The notes: a model not told the origin generated them from the sequence alone. A stretch of DNA of 64,000 nucleotides from Bin5 sp965200685 (GCA_965200685.1 OZ241379.1:1736001-1800000), one strand, 5' to 3'. Counted from the first letter of the stretch, positions 43,322-52,540 are shown. Made by a program: numbers and translations.

Positions 43322-44036
43322 GAGTGATGATAGCAGCAAAGCCGTCCCGCCAGGTGAGTTTCTTTCCCTCGTGAAATTCGCGACCGCTGTAACTGATGGG
43401 CACTTCAAAGATCGAATAGCCGCGCTTGAGGATTTTGGCTGTCAACTCTGGTTCGATCTCAAAATGTCGGCTGTGGAGAGCCATCCCCTCAATGACCTCC
43501 CGCCGAAAGCACTTATAACAGGTCTCCATATCGGTCAAAATCGTGCCATAGAGCAGATTGGTAAACCAAGTGACACCTTTGTTGCCGATGGTGTGGGAAA
43601 GGCTCATGGCCGAACGCGGCCCGCCCAGAAAGCGGCTACCGTAGACAACGGACGCGCGCCCTTCAAGAATCGGGATGAGAAGATTGACATAATCTCTGGG
43701 ATCGTACTCCAGGTCCGCGTCCTGTATAATGAAGATGTCGCCGGTCGCTTGCTGAAAGCCTGTACGCAGGGCAACCCCTTTGCCACTGTTGTGTGCGTGG
43801 TGGGCGATGTGCAGATCATTGGCATCCTCTGCGTACAAGCGGGCCAGAATCTCCTGAGTGCCGTCGGTCGAGCCGTCATCAACGATGACGATCTCCTTCG
43901 CGAGTTCCAAGCGGTCGCCAATCAGATGGTTGTCACCATCGGCATTGAACGTAAGGTCCACAGCCTGCACCCGGCGGATGATATCTTCCAGGGTGGCGAT
44001 TTCATTGTAGACAGGCATGATGATCGAAAACTTCAT
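43296..44036 (-). CDS. Family 2 glycosyltransferase (DPM1-like)
   Basis: 246 residues from ATG 44036. SIIMPVYNEIATLEDII, IVIVDDGSTDGTQEIL, GKGVALRTGFQQATGDIFIIQDADLEYDP with the DxD metal site, and YGSRFLGG are diagnostic. C-terminal part (TCYKCFRREVI, FEIEPELTAKI) is typical of polyprenyl-phosphate glucose or mannose synthases lacking C-terminal membrane helices. Probably makes the lipid-linked sugar used by the GT39- and YfhO-like genes that follow in the same direction. Confidence 0.92.
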   Translation of the reverse strand: MKFSIIMPVYNEIATLEDIIRRVQAVDLTFNADGDNHLIGDRLELAKEIVIVDDGSTDGTQEILARLYAEDANDLHIAHHAHNSGKGVALRTGFQQATGDIFIIQDADLEYDPRDYVNLLIPILEGRASVVYGSRFLGGPRSAMSLSHTIGNKGVTWFTNLLYGTILTDMETCYKCFRREVIEGMALHSRHFEIEPELTAKILKRGYSIFEVPISYSGREFHEGKKLTWRDGFAAIITLVKYRFIN

Positions 44037-44091
44037 AACTGCAATTTTTCGTTGTTCGTACACAGCAATGGCTGTGTATTAGAAACGAAAT

Positions 44092-44673
44092 CTACGCCCC
44101 GGCCTGATGGGCTAGAATAATCGCTTCCGCCACTGCTTTCATGGGCTTGCGGTTGTTCATGCTCATCTTTTGAATACGTCGAAAGGCTTCGGCTTCGTTC
44201 ATATCTTGCAATTGCATGAGGATGCCTTTGGCACGCTCAACGGCCTTGCGGGTTTCAAGGGTTTCCTCCAAGTCACCGATTTCCCGCTTCAAGTCCCGGA
44301 ATTCGTTGAAGCGGGCCAAGGCCACCTCTATGGCCGGTGCTAGATCACTCTCTTGGAAGGGCTTGACGAGATAGCCGGCTACCCCTGCTTCCTGGGCACG
44401 CTGTACCAGGTCCTGCTGGCTGTAGGCACTCAACAGCAGCACAGGAATGAGCCGCTCTTTTGTCAAAATTCTGGCCGCCTCGATCCCATCCATATCCGGC
44501 ATCTTAATGTCCATAATCACGATGTCTGGCTGCAGTTCCCCCGCTAGATTGACAGCACTCTTGCCATCGCCTACCTCTCCCACGACTAGATAGCCCAAGT
44601 TCATGAGCATTTCCCGCAGGTCCATACGAATGAGGGATTCGTCATCCGCGATAATGATTCTCGTCCGCTCCAT
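44092..44673 (-). CDS. ANTAR-domain response regulator (PdtaR-like)
   Basis: 193 residues. Receiver domain: IIIADDESLIRMDLREML, phospho-acceptor Asp in VIMDIKMPDMDG, switch Ser in LLLSAY, Lys in YLVKPF. ANTAR RNA-binding domain from about 135: ETRKAVERAKGILMQLQDMNEAEAFRRIQKMSM. ANTAR proteins prevent transcription termination by stabilising paired hairpins in leader RNAs. ATG 44673 follows AGGAG. It is downstream of a PdtaS-type kinase, with which it should form a pair; a REP-like palindrome separates the two. Confidence 0.93.
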   Translation of the reverse strand: MERTRIIIADDESLIRMDLREMLMNLGYLVVGEVGDGKSAVNLAGELQPDIVIMDIKMPDMDGIEAARILTKERLIPVLLLSAYSQQDLVQRAQEAGVAGYLVKPFQESDLAPAIEVALARFNEFRDLKREIGDLEETLETRKAVERAKGILMQLQDMNEAEAFRRIQKMSMNNRKPMKAVAEAIILAHQAGA

Positions 44674-44691
44674 AGTACTTCTCCTAACAGC

Positions 44692-44717
44692 AGTGGTTCG
44701 TGAAGCAGTTAGCCACT
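44692..44717. repeat. REP-like palindrome between PdtaS and PdtaR genes
   Basis: AGTGGTT at 44692-44698 and AGCCACT at 44711-44717 pair with one G-U. The left arm is preceded by CAGC, giving GCAGTGGTTCGTGAAG, similar to GCAGTGGCTCATGAAG at 18015. Confidence 0.45.
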
Positions 44718-44726
44718 CCAATGAAA

Positions 44727-46361
44727 TTACGCTTCGGCAACAATAGATTCTACGTTGACCGAGCGTTTTGGGAACGTGATGATAGCTCGTGTGCCGCTTG
44801 ATGTCGATTCATGCGGACCAAAGTCGCCTGGGATGACCGGCTCCATCAGCAGATTGCCTTTCAGATCATCTGTCACGAGGGTATGAATGATCTGTAAACC
44901 TAGGCTGCGGCTCTGGTCCGGGGCAAAATCCGATGGCAGCCCTAGGCCGTTGTCCTGCACAATGACCCGTACCTGATCCCCCAAATCTTCCAACACAACC
45001 TGAATTTTGCCGTTCTCTTTATCACGTAGGCCATGTTCGATGGCATTCAACAGCAGTTCGTTCACAACCAAGGCAGAGGCTGTGGCCTGTTCTGCTGGCA
45101 GGCGGATGTTCGGCCCTTCCAAGGCGATGTGTACATACTGCCCTGGATTGACAGCCACTTGTTGGGTCTGCCCCAATATCCGCTGGCACACATCCCGAAT
45201 GTTGATCGGGCGGTGCTCATCTTGGCTGAGATATTCATGAATAACCGACATACTCAGGATGCGGTTGACCGCATCGCTCAGATGTTGCTGCGCTTCCTCG
45301 CTTTCGCAACGTCGTGTTTGAATGCGTAAGATGGCAGCAATCGTCTGCAGATTGTTCTTGACCCGGTGATGCACTTCCTGAATCATTGCCGATTTAACGT
45401 TCAGTTCGCGCTGCCGCTGGACTGTTTCTGTGGCGTTGTGTACCAGGACCAACACCCCATCGACCTGGGGCGTACGCTCCGTGGACAGCGCAGATGTCCA
45501 CGGCAGCCGATGTCGCAGGCGCGTATACATATGATGCCAGCTATCAGGCGGCGCGCTCAAGGGGATCGCGGTGCGTAGCCAGACCCGTCCTTCCTCTGTC
45601 TCGTGACGCATCTGCACACAACAATTGGCCTGCATCGCTTGGCTGACCACCAGTTCGTCCTGCTCCTCCAGATCAGAGACCGGCCCGCCCCGCATATCTG
45701 CCACTAGCCCGATGGAGCGGAACAGATTCATGGCGATACCGCTTAGGTAGCGAATGTACGCCCGCTCATCAACCAGATAGATGCCGTCAAGGCTGCCGAA
45801 ACTGTGTGCAATCCCCGCGATTTCGATCTCGCCCCGAACTGCCATCATTTGCAGCCAGTACACAGCCTGACGAAAGAGTCGGTCCCGACGCCGGTGGCGT
45901 TCGTACTCGATCATATTCATTTCAATAAGTACTACCGCAATCACCTGCTTGGCCGCGTTGTGAACTGGGTATACATACTGGAATACTGGTGCGCCGCTGC
46001 TGAATCTGTTGGCCCGCCCGCTCGGGCGTGGTAGCGCAAACAGATGCAACAGTCTTGTTCGGCGCGCTAGGGACGCCAGATTGTTTTTTCTACTGCCCCG
46101 GTCCTCCATCAATGTCCGGTAGACCGATGGCTGCATGGCAGGCGTATAGATCTGTCCGCTCGCGTCGTCTACATAGATAGAGGAGATCGAACGAGGGGCT
46201 GCGTGCCGGGCGACCAAAATCTGCTCCTGGCTCATCAGACAACAGAGCAGTATATCGGAGCGGCTTACATTGGCAGTGAGCGGCAGCCCGGCCTCAATTT
46301 GATACAGCAGCGCAATATCGCGCTCTGTCAATGAAGGACAGGAATTGGCTCTCTTGTCCAT
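44727..46361 (-). CDS. PdtaS-like sensor histidine kinase (HisKA_2)
   Basis: 544 residues, cytosolic. N-terminal GAF-like region (about 20-180: SRSDILLCCLMSQEQILVAR, PVFQYVYPVHNAAKQVIAVVLIE), a PAS-like region (GIYLVDERAYIRYLSGIAMNLF), then the HisKA_2 phospho-acceptor helix VHHRVKNNLQTIAAILRIQTRR and HATPase with ALVVNELLLNAIEHG (N-box) and QDNGLGLP (G1). This is the PdtaS arrangement, which phosphorylates an ANTAR regulator; such a regulator is the next gene. ATG 46361 is chosen since the longer frame would run into tRNA-Pro. No clear Shine-Dalgarno; a terminator hairpin lies 16 bases upstream. Confidence 0.88.
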   Translation of the reverse strand: MDKRANSCPSLTERDIALLYQIEAGLPLTANVSRSDILLCCLMSQEQILVARHAAPRSISSIYVDDASGQIYTPAMQPSVYRTLMEDRGSRKNNLASLARRTRLLHLFALPRPSGRANRFSSGAPVFQYVYPVHNAAKQVIAVVLIEMNMIEYERHRRRDRLFRQAVYWLQMMAVRGEIEIAGIAHSFGSLDGIYLVDERAYIRYLSGIAMNLFRSIGLVADMRGGPVSDLEEQDELVVSQAMQANCCVQMRHETEEGRVWLRTAIPLSAPPDSWHHMYTRLRHRLPWTSALSTERTPQVDGVLVLVHNATETVQRQRELNVKSAMIQEVHHRVKNNLQTIAAILRIQTRRCESEEAQQHLSDAVNRILSMSVIHEYLSQDEHRPINIRDVCQRILGQTQQVAVNPGQYVHIALEGPNIRLPAEQATASALVVNELLLNAIEHGLRDKENGKIQVVLEDLGDQVRVIVQDNGLGLPSDFAPDQSRSLGLQIIHTLVTDDLKGNLLMEPVIPGDFGPHESTSSGTRAIITFPKRSVNVESIVAEA

Positions 46362-46376
46362 AAGAAATGTGTAGAT

Positions 46377-46413
46377 AAAAAATGCCGTCGCAGAAATGCC
46401 TGTTCCCGACGGC
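46377..46413 (-). terminator. Intrinsic terminator after tRNA-Pro
   Basis: On the minus strand GCCGTCG (46413-46407) pairs with CGACGGC (46390-46384) around a 16-base loop, followed by ATTTTTT. It lies between tRNA-Pro and the PdtaS start, so it ends the tRNA transcript and could attenuate the kinase gene. Confidence 0.8.
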
Positions 46414-46469
46414 AGACTACATCCACATTGAGTTGTTTGAATACTATTGATTGAGATCGTGTAAAATGC

Positions 46470-46546
<77 letters not shown>

Positions 46547-46624
46547 ACATTCATAAGCAGTATAGCATACAATAGCACATCTGCCAAAATTGCAGTACAA
46601 GGAAATTTTACCATTCTCTACTGA

Positions 46625-47629
46625 TCACTTGCCACTGGTGTTCTCGCCGAGTTGGGAACCAATAAAATCCGGCATGCCATTCAGGAATGTAGTCAGTTTC
46701 ATGCGTCTCTTGCCGGCCGGCTGCACCTCCTGCAACACGAGCAGCCCGTCGCCGGTTCCCACGGCGACTTGGCCATCGATCTTCAGCACAAGGCCGGGCT
46801 CCGCCTGTCCGGCCATGACATAACCCTGCCATAATTGGAAATTTTGTCCCTTCCACTTGGTAAACGCAGTGGGCCAGGGGGTATAGGCCCGAATCATGCG
46901 CTCGACCTGCACGGCCGGCAGTGTCCAGTCTATGCGTCCATCCTGCTTTTTCAGCGGCCGGCAGATGGAAGGATGGCCGGGAAGCTGATCTTGAGGGGTC
47001 GGCTCCACAGCCCCGGCCAGCCAGGCAGAGAGTGTGTTGATCAACAGGGCCGAGCCGCGATTTGCCAGCCGTTGGCCGAGGGATATGGTTGTGTCGTCGG
47101 CCAGAATGGGTAATTTTACTTGGGCCAAGACCGGCCCGGTATCCATTCTTTCGTCCATCAGCATAATTGTCACGCCGGTCTCGGCTATTCCATCCAGCAG
47201 GGCATTGGTAACGGGTGCCGCGCCCCGATAGGCTGGCAATAGGCTGGCGTGAACATTCAGGCAGCCGAATGTTGGAATCTCCAACACGGAAGGCGGCAGA
47301 ATATGCCCATAGGCGGCCACGACAATCACATCGGGAGCCAGCCAACGTAGGGATTGGATCGCGTCCGCTCTTTCACGTAGGGAGCCCGGCTGCATGACCG
47401 GCAGAGCATGTGCTTGGGCAAATGTCTTGACCGGCCCGACACTCAGCTTTTTTCCCCGCCCTGCCGGTCGGTCCGGCCGCGTGACAACAGCCACGATCTG
47501 CCAGCCGGCCTGCACACCCACCCTATGTAGGCTTGACAGAGAAGGGAGCGCGAACTCCGGCGTGCCCATAAAGACAATGCGGGTCTGTTTCTTGGAGTTG
47601 ATTTGCGATTCTAGCTGGGAATCTATCAT
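46625..47629 (-). CDS. fmt: Methionyl-tRNA formyltransferase
   Basis: Formylates initiator Met-tRNA using 10-formyl-THF. RIVFMGTPEFALPSL at the start, VVAAYGHILPPSVLE, the formyl-THF signature LNVHASLLPAYRGAAP with catalytic His, and a C-terminal tRNA-binding domain (VLQEVQPAGKRRMKL). 334 residues from ATG 47629. A TATAAT box sits six bases before the ATG, suggesting a leaderless message. The C-terminus NTSGK-stop is read from AACACCAGTGGCAAGTGA of the dispersed element. Peptide deformylase and Sun genes that often accompany fmt are absent here. Confidence 0.95.
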   Translation of the reverse strand: MIDSQLESQINSKKQTRIVFMGTPEFALPSLSSLHRVGVQAGWQIVAVVTRPDRPAGRGKKLSVGPVKTFAQAHALPVMQPGSLRERADAIQSLRWLAPDVIVVAAYGHILPPSVLEIPTFGCLNVHASLLPAYRGAAPVTNALLDGIAETGVTIMLMDERMDTGPVLAQVKLPILADDTTISLGQRLANRGSALLINTLSAWLAGAVEPTPQDQLPGHPSICRPLKKQDGRIDWTLPAVQVERMIRAYTPWPTAFTKWKGQNFQLWQGYVMAGQAEPGLVLKIDGQVAVGTGDGLLVLQEVQPAGKRRMKLTTFLNGMPDFIGSQLGENTSGK

Positions 47630-47635
47630 ACCACA

Positions 47636-47641
47636 ATTATA
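47636..47641 (-). promoter_or_regulatory. -10 box, possible leaderless fmt transcript
   Basis: Minus-strand TATAAT ends six bases before the fmt ATG at 47629, which would place transcription start at or within the start codon. No clear -35 box and no Shine-Dalgarno are present. Confidence 0.4.
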
Positions 47642-47771
47642 ACACACCATCAGATAGCATTCTGAAACTTTTGACAGCATCGTTCGTAACGTGAGAAAGA
47701 CAGCATTCAGATGTATCCCCCGATGCCTGAATGCTGAGGGCAGAAGTAGCCGATATACCCGGAGAAATGGT

Positions 47772-48395
47772 ATGGAACACAACAAGCAGGTCGAAGAGAA
47801 TGCCCAGCAAACAGAATTGGGTGAAACAGAAGCGACGTCCCAAGCGTCTGATACGCCAGCCCCAGAAATTCCTGTTACTATAGAAACGATAGACAACAAC
47901 GAACGCCCCGATTCCACCCCGGCCGAACGCTTGGCCGGGTCGGCCCGCTCCCAAGCAGAGATGGCGGCCGGTGCGCTACGCCGAGGCGAATTTATTCGTG
48001 ATGCCACCTTTGATGACTCTGCTGACAGTGATGACCGGCTCATCGCGCTGCTGTGCTATGTGACGCAAGTGCTGATCCCGCTAGTGATGCCGCTTCTGGT
48101 GCTTGTGAGTGAGAGCAGCAAAAAACGTCCATTTCAACGCTTTCACGCCGTCCAGAGTCTAGCCCTAGCACTATTTTTTATCGGATTTGGGCTATTCATT
48201 ACTGTAGGCTCAATGATTGTGGCTATAGTGCCCCTCATCGGTTGGCTGGTTGTCGGCATCGTTGTCTGCCTCAGCCCGTTGCTGTTCTTGATGGCCTTTC
48301 TGGCCCTGGCCTATTATGGCTATCAAGCCTACCAAGGGAAACGGTTCGCTATCCCTGGCCTGACCAGCTTTCTACAGGACCAGAATTGGCTATAA
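47772..48395 (+). CDS. DUF4870 (Tic20-like) membrane protein
   Basis: 207 residues. ATG 47772 follows GGAG. Residues 1-85 are a polar acidic tail; then DDRLIALLCYVTQVLIPLVMPLLVLV, the polar turn SKKRPFQRFHAVQSLALALFF and two further hydrophobic segments typical of DUF4870, whose Tic20-like fold has no known bacterial function. Followed by the NfeD and SPFH genes. Confidence 0.8.
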   Translation: MEHNKQVEENAQQTELGETEATSQASDTPAPEIPVTIETIDNNERPDSTPAERLAGSARSQAEMAAGALRRGEFIRDATFDDSADSDDRLIALLCYVTQVLIPLVMPLLVLVSESSKKRPFQRFHAVQSLALALFFIGFGLFITVGSMIVAIVPLIGWLVVGIVVCLSPLLFLMAFLALAYYGYQAYQGKRFAIPGLTSFLQDQNWL

Positions 48396-48470
48396 AATGC
48401 AGTAGGTAGTTTGTGGCGAACCGTTCTTACCTATCTCCACGATTCACTGCAATTCGGACTGGAGGAATAT

Positions 48471-48944
48471 ATGTTGGCCGGAAACTTACAGGAGTTGCTG
48501 CGTTGGGGATGGCTTATTGTTGCTGTTCTTTTTTTTGTTGTGGAGGTGTTCACCCCTGGATTGGTGTTACTGTGTTTCGGCATCGGCGCGCTAGGCGGCG
48601 CATTGGCAGCCTTTCTGGGCGTGGGCTTAGAATGGCAATTCGTGGTCTTTATCGTCATATCAGCAGCGTCTGTGATGCTGGCGCGCCCCTTCGCGGACCG
48701 CATCTCCCGCCCAGATGTACAGCAGATCGCCGGCAACCGCATGATCGGAAAAAGAGCAGTCGTTCTCCAACCGATTGACTTGATGGCCAATACGGGTATG
48801 GTACGGGTGGAGACTGAGGAGTGGCGCGCGGAATCAATAGATGGCAAAATACTGGCAGCCGGAGAAGTCGTGGAGGTGCTCGCTGTAGACGGGGTGCGGC
48901 TCCAAGTTCAAGCGGCCACCGATACAACAGCGGAGAATGGATAA
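48471..48944 (+). CDS. NfeD-like membrane protein
   Basis: 157 residues. Three membrane segments (WGWLIVAVLFFVVEVFTPGLVLL, IGALGGALAAFLGVG, WQFVVFIVISAASVML) then an OB-fold domain: MIGKRAVVLQPIDLMANTGMVRV, AESIDGKILAAGEVVEVLAVDG. Short NfeD type without the ClpP-like domain. ATG 48471 has GGAGG at 48461-48465. Members pair with SPFH proteins in membrane microdomains; the slipin gene follows 45 bases later. Confidence 0.9.
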   Translation: MLAGNLQELLRWGWLIVAVLFFVVEVFTPGLVLLCFGIGALGGALAAFLGVGLEWQFVVFIVISAASVMLARPFADRISRPDVQQIAGNRMIGKRAVVLQPIDLMANTGMVRVETEEWRAESIDGKILAAGEVVEVLAVDGVRLQVQAATDTTAENG

Positions 48945-48989
48945 TGGAGTTCACCCCCAACCATTACAGGATCGCAAAGGAGTAGCAAA

Positions 48990-49910
48990 ATGTTTGAAAC
49001 AGTCGTGCAGATTATTCTTTGGGCCATCCTTATCATTTTCGTATTTGTGGTTGCTTTTGCCAGCATACGCATTGTGCAACCCTTTCAGAAAGGCGTTATC
49101 GAACGGCTAGGACGCTACCAGCGTACAGTCCAACCGGGCTTGACTCTGATCGTTCCGTTTGTTGATTCTATTCAGAGAGTGGACATGCGCGAGCAGGTGG
49201 TGGATGTGCCGCCTCAGGAGGTGATCACAAAGGACAATGTGGTGGTCACCGTTGATGCGATCGTCTACTTTGAAGCCACTGACCCTGTGAAGTTGGTCTA
49301 CAATGTGGCTGACTTCTACAATGCGGCCACCAAATTGGCCCAGACAAACCTGCGGAATGTGGTGGGCGAGATGGAACTTGATGCGGCCCTGACCAGCCGG
49401 GATCACATCAACGCCAAACTGCGGGAGGTACTGGACGATGCCACAGACAAGTGGGGGGTGCGAGTGGTGCGGGTGGAGATCAAGCGCATCGATCCACCGG
49501 CGGACGTCACTGAAGCCATGCACCGGCAGATGAAGGCGGAACGGGAAAGAAGGGCTGCTATTCTGGATGCCGATGGCGAACGCCAAGCCCAGATTCTGTC
49601 CGCGGAAGGCGAAGCAGAGGCTGTCAAGAAGGTGGCCGATGCCCAACGCTACAAGCTGGAGGTAGAGGCGACCGGCCAGGGCAACGCCATTACAACCGTT
49701 TTCAACGCCATCAAAGACGCGGAACCGGACGACAAACTGATCGCCATCCAATATCTAGAAGCCTTGAAGGTCATCGCCGATGGCGATGCCTCCAAGATCT
49801 TTCTGCCCTACGAGGCAAGCGGTGTGCTCGGAGCACTAGGGGGCGTGAAAGAACTGTTCAACGAGCAGAGCAATCACAGCAACGGGCACCGCAACACCAG
49901 TCCTTCGTAG
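48990..49910 (+). CDS. SPFH/stomatin-like protein (slipin type)
   Basis: 306 residues. One N-terminal membrane segment (IILWAILIIFVFVVAFASI), then the band-7 domain (VQPFQKGVIERLGRYQRTVQPGL, VDMREQVVDVPPQEVITKDNVVV, ELDAALTSRDHINAKL) and a C-terminal coiled coil (RQMKAERERRAAILDADGERQAQIL). Assembles as membrane rings with NfeD partners and affects membrane protein quality control. AAAGGAG precedes ATG 48990. Its end NTSPS-stop is read from a variant of the dispersed AACACCAGT element. Confidence 0.93.
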   Translation: MFETVVQIILWAILIIFVFVVAFASIRIVQPFQKGVIERLGRYQRTVQPGLTLIVPFVDSIQRVDMREQVVDVPPQEVITKDNVVVTVDAIVYFEATDPVKLVYNVADFYNAATKLAQTNLRNVVGEMELDAALTSRDHINAKLREVLDDATDKWGVRVVRVEIKRIDPPADVTEAMHRQMKAERERRAAILDADGERQAQILSAEGEAEAVKKVADAQRYKLEVEATGQGNAITTVFNAIKDAEPDDKLIAIQYLEALKVIADGDASKIFLPYEASGVLGALGGVKELFNEQSNHSNGHRNTSPS

Positions 49911-49926
49911 AAAGGCGTTCATGGAG

Positions 49927-50637
49927 TTATCGTAGCGGATACTCGCCGGTCAGGATGGCAATGGCCCGCTCAATTGATTCTCGTTCTTCGCTGCTGATCG
50001 GTTCGTGGCGGAAGCGATGGTCGTTCTTGCGGATGAACTCATTGAGTTCACCGATGCGCTGGGCCCAGATTTCCTGTTGACCCGCCACCAATGCCTGGCG
50101 CGTGGCTGCGTCGGTGGGCTGGGCCAGGGCCATCTGCAGATGGGCCCAGCACAGCCCACCGGCTTCTTGGAGAGGTGTATCAAGGTCTTCCAAAAGATAT
50201 TCTAGCAGTGCTTCCACTGCCCGGGCTTCGCTGGCTTGCTGCTGCTGGCAGGCCGGGCATATCTCCGTATGGCTGGCTGGGTCTTGGGTGTAGCCGAATC
50301 TTAGCCACTGGCGCAGTCGCTGCCCAAGTCCACGCCCATTGTGTTGAGGGCTAGAATGCCCCTGTAGACGACGCAGGGCCTCCCGCAGCACGGCCTGTTC
50401 AATAATGGCTACGCCTAGCCGCTGGCCAGGAAAGCGCAACAGCTCCCGGCTGTGGCGACCGCACAGCCCCAGGGTCTGATCCAAGACATTGCGCCGGTCG
50501 GGGTCGTTCACTGACTCCCACAAAAGCGTATCCATATAACTGTGGGCTGCCCGCAGCCCGATACGGCAGACCGGGCAGCCCACGTCTTCGGCGAGGCTGC
50601 GCTGGAGTTGCTGGTATGTGGCACTTTTTCTGTTCAT
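49927..50637 (-). CDS. DUF6062 cysteine-rich protein
   Basis: 236 residues, cytosolic, mostly helical. Four paired metal-ligand motifs: C21-x2-C24, C59-x2-H62, C127-x2-C130 and C163-x2-H166, consistent with two zinc or cluster sites in a duplicated fold. This pattern fits DUF6062, of unknown function. Convergent with the SPFH gene, 16 bases apart. No clear partner. Confidence 0.75.
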   Translation of the reverse strand: MNRKSATYQQLQRSLAEDVGCPVCRIGLRAAHSYMDTLLWESVNDPDRRNVLDQTLGLCGRHSRELLRFPGQRLGVAIIEQAVLREALRRLQGHSSPQHNGRGLGQRLRQWLRFGYTQDPASHTEICPACQQQQASEARAVEALLEYLLEDLDTPLQEAGGLCWAHLQMALAQPTDAATRQALVAGQQEIWAQRIGELNEFIRKNDHRFRHEPISSEERESIERAIAILTGEYPLR

Positions 50638-50736
50638 GGCCTACACTAGGTGCTGTGCCTGCCGGCATCATTTGTATCTATCTGCATTTTATCAAGGTTT
50701 TCACTGGATTCACACAAGGGAAAGGAGCGGCGGCCC

Positions 50737-51762
50737 ATGACTGATGAACGAGTGCAATCCAAAATCAACTGGTATCGATCACCGCTAGACAGGAAAACGC
50801 TGGCGGAACTGAACCAGCGCAGCGATCTGTTAGGCCTGCTACAAACCCTCGGACATTTGGGACTGCTGGGCCTAACCGGGACAGCAGCTTGGTATGTAGT
50901 GCAGATGCAGGCCTGGCCTGCACTGATCCCGGTTCTCTTCCTGCATGGAACCTTCTATGCTTTTCTACTGAACGGATTCCATGAACTCTGCCACCGCACA
51001 GTCTTCCGTTCAAAATTTCTGAACGAGTTCTTTTTGCGGGTTTTCAGCTTTCTCGGCTGGTACAACCATATTCTATTCTGGACGAGTCATCAGGAACATC
51101 ACAAATACACCCTGCACCCGCCGGACGATCTCGAAGTGGTGCTGCCGGTTGAGATCACCCTAACCAATTTTCTCAAAGCTGCAATCGTGAATCCTTGGGG
51201 CTTCATTGCCCGGGTCAAAGGGGTAGCCTGTCTCGCGTTCGGACGGCTAGATGGGGAGTGGGAGCACATGCTCTTTCCGCGGCAAGATGTACAGAAGCGT
51301 CAGGCCCTCTTCAACTGGGCACGAATTCTGCTGGTCGGTCACCTGCTACTAACAGCCATCTCACTAGCTCTGGGCTTCTGGCTGCTGCCGGTTCTGATTA
51401 CGCTGGCCCCCTTTTATGGTGGCTGGCTTCTCTTTCTCTGTAACAGCACCCAACATGTAGGTCTTACGGACAATATACCGGATTTTCGCCTCTGTACTCG
51501 CTCCATGCTCCTGAATCCGTTCGTGCGTTTTCTCTATTGGCACATGAACTTTCATATTGAGCATCATATGTACGCTGCGGTCCCCTGCTACAAATTGGGT
51601 AGACTGCATAAGGAGATTCGCGATGACCTGCCGCCCGTCTCTGTTGGTCTCGTCGCCACTTGGGGGGAGATCATCAGGATTCTGCAGAAGCAAAAGGTGG
51701 ATCCCACCTATCAGTATCTGCCGACAATCCCGGTAGTCGGTACTGGTGGGGCGAGTGATTAA
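50737..51762 (+). CDS. Membrane fatty-acid desaturase
   Basis: 341 residues. Di-iron acyl-lipid desaturase with histidine boxes HELCHRT (about 104-110), HQEHHKYT (about 140-147) and HIEHHMYA (about 274-281), interrupted by membrane segments. Introduces a double bond into an acyl chain or oxidises a related lipid; position unknown. ATG 50737 has AAGGAG upstream. The last 100 codons are duplicated almost base for base at 10976-11283 in inverted orientation. An LRR remnant follows directly. Confidence 0.9.
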   Translation: MTDERVQSKINWYRSPLDRKTLAELNQRSDLLGLLQTLGHLGLLGLTGTAAWYVVQMQAWPALIPVLFLHGTFYAFLLNGFHELCHRTVFRSKFLNEFFLRVFSFLGWYNHILFWTSHQEHHKYTLHPPDDLEVVLPVEITLTNFLKAAIVNPWGFIARVKGVACLAFGRLDGEWEHMLFPRQDVQKRQALFNWARILLVGHLLLTAISLALGFWLLPVLITLAPFYGGWLLFLCNSTQHVGLTDNIPDFRLCTRSMLLNPFVRFLYWHMNFHIEHHMYAAVPCYKLGRLHKEIRDDLPPVSVGLVATWGEIIRILQKQKVDPTYQYLPTIPVVGTGGASD

Positions 51763-51807
51763 GGTAGGCGGGTGTATCCAAAGAGAGCTGGGGGCTGGTT
51801 TAGCACT
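51455..51807 (+). repeat. Parent copy of the 10935-11283 duplicate
   Basis: Covers the 3' third of the desaturase, its stop codon and the first bases of the LRR remnant. Identity to the inverted copy is about 99 percent by eye. The 5' junction is the sequence ATGTAGGTCTTACGG. Confidence 0.85.
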
Positions 51808-52272
51808 GGCCGGCCCCTGGGGTCAGCCCTGATGAGTAAGGACACCCTGCGCGGCAGTGCATCTCTCAACTGGAGTACATCACGTCTCATCAGCCAATGG
51901 ACGGGTATCACCGTCTCCAGCTCTCGTGTGACAGAGCTGGACCTCCGAAGCAAGGGACTGACAGGCAAGCTTCCCACGCAACTGGGCAATCTCTCCCAGC
52001 TCCAGGTCTTGGACCTTACCGGCAACCAACTGACGGGCCAGATCCCCTCTGCCCTGGGCAATCTCAGCAGCAATCTGCAGACCTTGCACCTCAGAGGCAA
52101 CCAATTCAGCGGCTGTATACCAGCTGCCCTGCGAGCGGTTGCGACAAATGACCTAGCACAGCTCAGACTATCATTCTGCGCTCAAACGAGCGGTTCAGCG
52201 GCAGACGAGGATACAGAGCAGGTAGCTGGGGAGAGTCCTATAATTCTGTATCTCCCCATCATTCAGAAATGA
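51772..52272 (+). pseudogene. Short LRR gene lacking signal segment
   Basis: 166 residues from GTG 51772. RGSASLNWSTSRLISQWTGITV is the LRR cap, followed by two or three leucine repeats (LTGKLPTQLGNLSQLQVLDL, LTGQIPSALGNLSSNLQTL) and a C-terminus ILYLPIIQK like the LFLPLVRK end of the large LRR protein. It has no signal or membrane segment, so it is probably a shortened remnant of an LRR gene that once followed the desaturase. It might still be translated with the desaturase. Confidence 0.65.
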
Positions 52273-52353
52273 ACCGTAGGGTACCCAGTTGGCAGGTAGC
52301 TCTTCCTGCCCTTGGTGTGTAGGTGCCAGAGGCCCGTTGCGATTGGCAAAAGG

Positions 52354-52382
52354 AAGGGGGAGCCGTGATTCGGCTCCCCTTT
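52354..52382 (+). terminator. Hairpin terminator, copy of 7512-7541
   Basis: GGGGAGCC at 52357-52364 pairs with GGCTCCCC at 52372-52379, 7-base loop, A and T flanks. The preceding GGCCCGTTGC.ATTGGCAAAAG also matches the sequence after the large LRR gene, so both loci share a 3' end. Confidence 0.7.
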
Positions 52383-52540
52383 CAACTACAATGTGCAAGG
52401 GTGGCGGATGGATTTCTCTCTCGCAGATTCACGGCTGCTGTCGTCCAAGGGCAGATCGACTTCAATCAGTTTACGCGGATGACTGCTGCTAGTAAGAATT
52501 TTGGACATATACGAATCATAGGGTATACTACTGTTGGCTG

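Noticed and set aside
46608..47345. 245-codon minus-strand ORF overlapping fmt
   Set aside because: Shadow frame; fmt motifs are all in the other frame.
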